From positions 5,097 to 28,585 of the forward strand of contig JAQUCZ010000003.1 of assembly GCA_028685945.1 (NCBI GenBank): a stretch of DNA of 23,489 nt. The letters run 5' to 3'. Source of the DNA: Sulfurimonadaceae bacterium. Lineage in GTDB: Bacteria > Campylobacterota > Campylobacteria > Campylobacterales > Sulfurimonadaceae. The notes below the pieces were generated by a model. The model had not been told where the DNA came from and did not search any database. It saw only the letters and a list, made by a program, of their open reading frames with translations. The translations under genes were made by a program, and so were the position numbers. Shown piece after piece: positions 21,777-23,489 of this stretch; the first letter of the stretch is position 1, and each line of letters opens with the position of its first letter.

Positions 21777-23489
21777 TTAAAAAAAGTTTTTTAAATCCTC
21801 CAACGCAAGCGGTTTGGAATAATAATACCCCTGTATCTCGTCGCACCCGTGCTCTTTTAAAAAATCGAGCTGCTCTTTGGTCTCGACCCCTTCGGCGGTG
21901 ATCTGCAAGCCGAACGTTTTGGCAAGGACGATAATCGCTTTGACGATCGCTACGCCGCTTCCCCCCTCCTCTAGTTCGTCCACGAACGATTTGTCGATTT
22001 TAAGTTTGGTTACGGGGAGCTTGTGCAGATAGCTCATAGAGGAGTAGCCCGTTCCGAAATCGTCGATTGCCAAGGCGATCCCCATATCTCTAAACTTTTG
22101 CAAAACCTCGATCGCGCTTTTTTCGTTTGCAGATATGTAGCTTTCGGTGATCTCAAGTTCTAGCATCTGCGGCGGTAGTTGCGTCTGCACGAGGGTATCC
22201 AAAATCGTAGCGGTCATATCGCTGTTTTTCAGCTGCACCGCCGAAACGTTGACGCTGAGCGAATCGAGTTTGTACCCCTCTGCCAAGAGGGTTTGGAAAT
22301 CTTGGCATGCTTTTTCCAAAACCCATTTGCCAAGCGGGATAATAAGGTTCGTCTCCTCCGCCAAATAGATAAACCGATCGGGAGAGACAAATCCGAGGGT
22401 TTTTGAATGCCAGCGAACAAGCGCTTCGACCGAAGCGACTTTACCCGTTTGCATCGAGATTTTCGGCTGGTAGGCGATGGCAAACTCGTCTTCGCTTTTT
22501 AGCGCTTGTTTGAGGGCATCGATAATAGTCGCACGTTCGTGGATCACCTGTGAGAGCTCGCGGGAGAAGAAGCTGTAGTTGTCCCGTCCGAGTTCTTTGG
22601 TTTTATACATCGCCAAATCGGCATACTGGATCAGCTCGCTGGGGTCTTTGCTGTCGTCGGGGTAGATAGATATCCCAATACTAAGCGTCGTATTGATCTC
22701 CCCCAAAGAGCAGCGAAACGGCTTCTCGAAACTCTCTAAGAGTTTTTTCGCACTCGTCTCTACCTCTTTGTGCGAAGCGATCTCTTCGAGAAGAATATTA
22801 AACTCGTCCCCGCCTACCCTTGCCACCGAGTCGGATAGTCGGATCTGCTTGCGAAGTCTTTTGCCCACCTCGATAAGAAGTTCATCCCCGATATGATGCC
22901 CGAGGGTGTCGTTGATATGTTTAAACTGATCCAAATCCAAAAAGATCACCGCTATTTTCGTATCTTTTTGTTTGGCATGTTCGATTGCTTTGTCGAGTTT
23001 TTCGTAAAACAGCCGTCTGTTGGGAAGGTTTGTCAGCGGGTCGTGGTTGGAGAGGTGTTCAAAATTTTCTTGGGAGGTTTGCAGCTGTTTTTCGCGCCGT
23101 TTGAGGGTGATGGCGAGTTTGTTGATATTGTTGGATATCAGTTCAAGTTCGTCATCGGTTTTAAGCACCTCGCTTTTTGTGTAGTCCCCTTTTTCGATCT
23201 TCTCTATCTGCCCCATAAGATGGTGCATCGGACCTACGAGCCATTTTTTAAAAATATACGCCACCGCAGCGGGGATGATAAACAAAAGCAGCAACAAAAG
23301 AAGCACCAAATCGGCTCTGTTTTGAGAAAAATCCAAGCTGTTATCGTAACGGTCAAGCTCAAATACGATCGAAACTACCTTGTCGGTCGTGGGAAAACTC
23401 ATCGAGCTTACAAACGTATCTCCCACGGCACGCACCTTGAAATTTTGGGTTTTGTACGGCTCAAAAACACTCACCGCTTCCTTGGCATG
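21777..23489 (-). CDS. Membrane GGDEF-EAL protein, N-terminus beyond the window
   Basis: This is a partial gene: the frame is open to the window edge, so the true start probably lies outside, although a GTG at 23474 exists. Visible are part of an extracytoplasmic sensor, a membrane segment (LVLLLLLLLFIIPAAVAYIF), a HAMP-like linker (VGPMHHLMGQIEKIEKGDYT), a GGDEF domain with intact RVGGDEF and intact inhibition site RLSD at the standard spacing, and an EAL domain with VEALVRW, VNVSAVQL, LEITESYI, DDFGTGYSS, KIDKSFV, AEGVET and IQGYYYSKP. Both cyclase and phosphodiesterase active sites look complete. The stop is 44 bases upstream of the pyrC start on the same strand, so read-through into the pyrC operon is possible. 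Confidence 0.9.
   Translation of the reverse strand, partial: HAKEAVSVFEPYKTQNFKVRAVGDTFVSSMSFPTTDKVVSIVFELDRYDNSLDFSQNRADLVLLLLLLLFIIPAAVAYIFKKWLVGPMHHLMGQIEKIEKGDYTKSEVLKTDDELELISNNINKLAITLKRREKQLQTSQENFEHLSNHDPLTNLPNRRLFYEKLDKAIEHAKQKDTKIAVIFLDLDQFKHINDTLGHHIGDELLIEVGKRLRKQIRLSDSVARVGGDEFNILLEEIASHKEVETSAKKLLESFEKPFRCSLGEINTTLSIGISIYPDDSKDPSELIQYADLAMYKTKELGRDNYSFFSRELSQVIHERATIIDALKQALKSEDEFAIAYQPKISMQTGKVASVEALVRWHSKTLGFVSPDRFIYLAEETNLIIPLGKWVLEKACQDFQTLLAEGYKLDSLSVNVSAVQLKNSDMTATILDTLVQTQLPPQMLELEITESYISANEKSAIEVLQKFRDMGIALAIDDFGTGYSSMSYLHKLPVTKLKIDKSFVDELEEGGSGVAIVKAIIVLAKTFGLQITAEGVETKEQLDFLKEHGCDEIQGYYYSKPLALEDLKNFF

Larger units (their letters stand above)
208..23489. repeat. Dispersed word TTGGCATG(T) / (A)CATGCCAA, 33 seven-base copies
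   Basis: TGGCATG on the plus strand starts at 1038, 1214, 3804, 4204, 4734, 5466, 5648, 6003, 8432, 11067, 15805, 16555, 16597, 17697, 18384, 20240, 22303, 22973 and 23483. The complement CATGCCA starts at 208, 1511, 4253, 5130, 8414, 11139, 14206, 14326, 15788, 16538, 16657, 17302, 17592 and 18370. The total of 33 compares with about 3 expected in random sequence. Twenty-four extend to TTGGCATG, 19 to TTGGCATGT and 12 to CTTGGCATGT. Twelve of 33 lie in gaps that make up about a tenth of the window. None falls inside groES, groEL, pglB, pyrC or the tRNA genes. The count was made by eye and may be off by one or two. Confidence 0.85.

Noticed and set aside
208..23489. TTGGCATG as Chi or KOPS-type oriented motif
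   Set aside because: The copies are nearly balanced between strands and do not follow a single direction across the window.
1..23489. CRISPR array, prophage or riboswitch
   Set aside because: I saw no regularly spaced repeats, phage structural genes, or recognisable riboswitch aptamer on either strand.

Overview
The window looks like chromosomal DNA from a free-living member of the Campylobacterota (epsilonproteobacteria), perhaps close to the Sulfurimonas/Sulfuricurvum group. The grounds are a single-subunit PglB/STT3 oligosaccharyltransferase of about 710 residues, a short GroES, several Campylobacterota-style soluble or two-segment histidine kinases, many GGDEF/EAL proteins, and moderate-to-low GC with AT-rich gaps. 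The genus is inference; no rRNA is present.

Layout. (1) 1-3572: an OmpR-type response regulator (+) meets, tail to tail, a soluble PAS hybrid histidine kinase (-). The kinase reading frame is broken at a C5 tract, which separates kinase from receiver/HPt. (2) 3580-6147: pepN aminopeptidase, upstream of the kinase on the same strand. (3) 6276-8408: an orphan pglB-like gene, divergent from pepN. (4) 8427-10283: a membrane GGDEF-EAL protein. (5) 10516-10684: tRNA-Asn and tRNA-Met, both minus. (6) 10892-11047: a tiny, extremely acidic protein. (7) 11311-13214: groES-groEL with a good sigma70-type promoter overlapped by palindromes. (8) 13373-13860: a RelE/ParE-type toxin-antitoxin pair, AT-rich. 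(9) 14110-18362: a diguanylate cyclase, a small membrane protein, a CorA-family transporter and a single-pass membrane protein. This unit is split after the first gene by a 991-bp insertion flanked by a 54-bp direct repeat. (10) 18404-21732, minus: pyrC, response regulator, histidine kinase, exbB and exbD, each overlapping the next. (11) 21777-23489: a second GGDEF-EAL protein running off the window.

The strongest unexplained signal is a short word scattered through the window: TTGGCATG(T) and its complement (A)CATGCCAA. I counted 33 copies of the 7-mer TGGCATG/CATGCCA by eye (about 3 expected for random sequence), 24 of the 8-mer TTGGCATG (under 1 expected) and 19 of TTGGCATGT. They lie in both orientations, inside and between genes, and are over-represented in gaps. 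At four gene ends or gaps two copies face each other to make hairpins. This is the pattern of DNA uptake sequences of Neisseria and Pasteurellaceae, so a previously unrecognised uptake-sequence-like repeat is the main hypothesis. No competence gene is present here to test it.

Functionally the window is rich in signalling: two complete two-component systems, three c-di-GMP enzymes, and an ExbB-ExbD energy-transducing pair cotranscribed with a sensor kinase.
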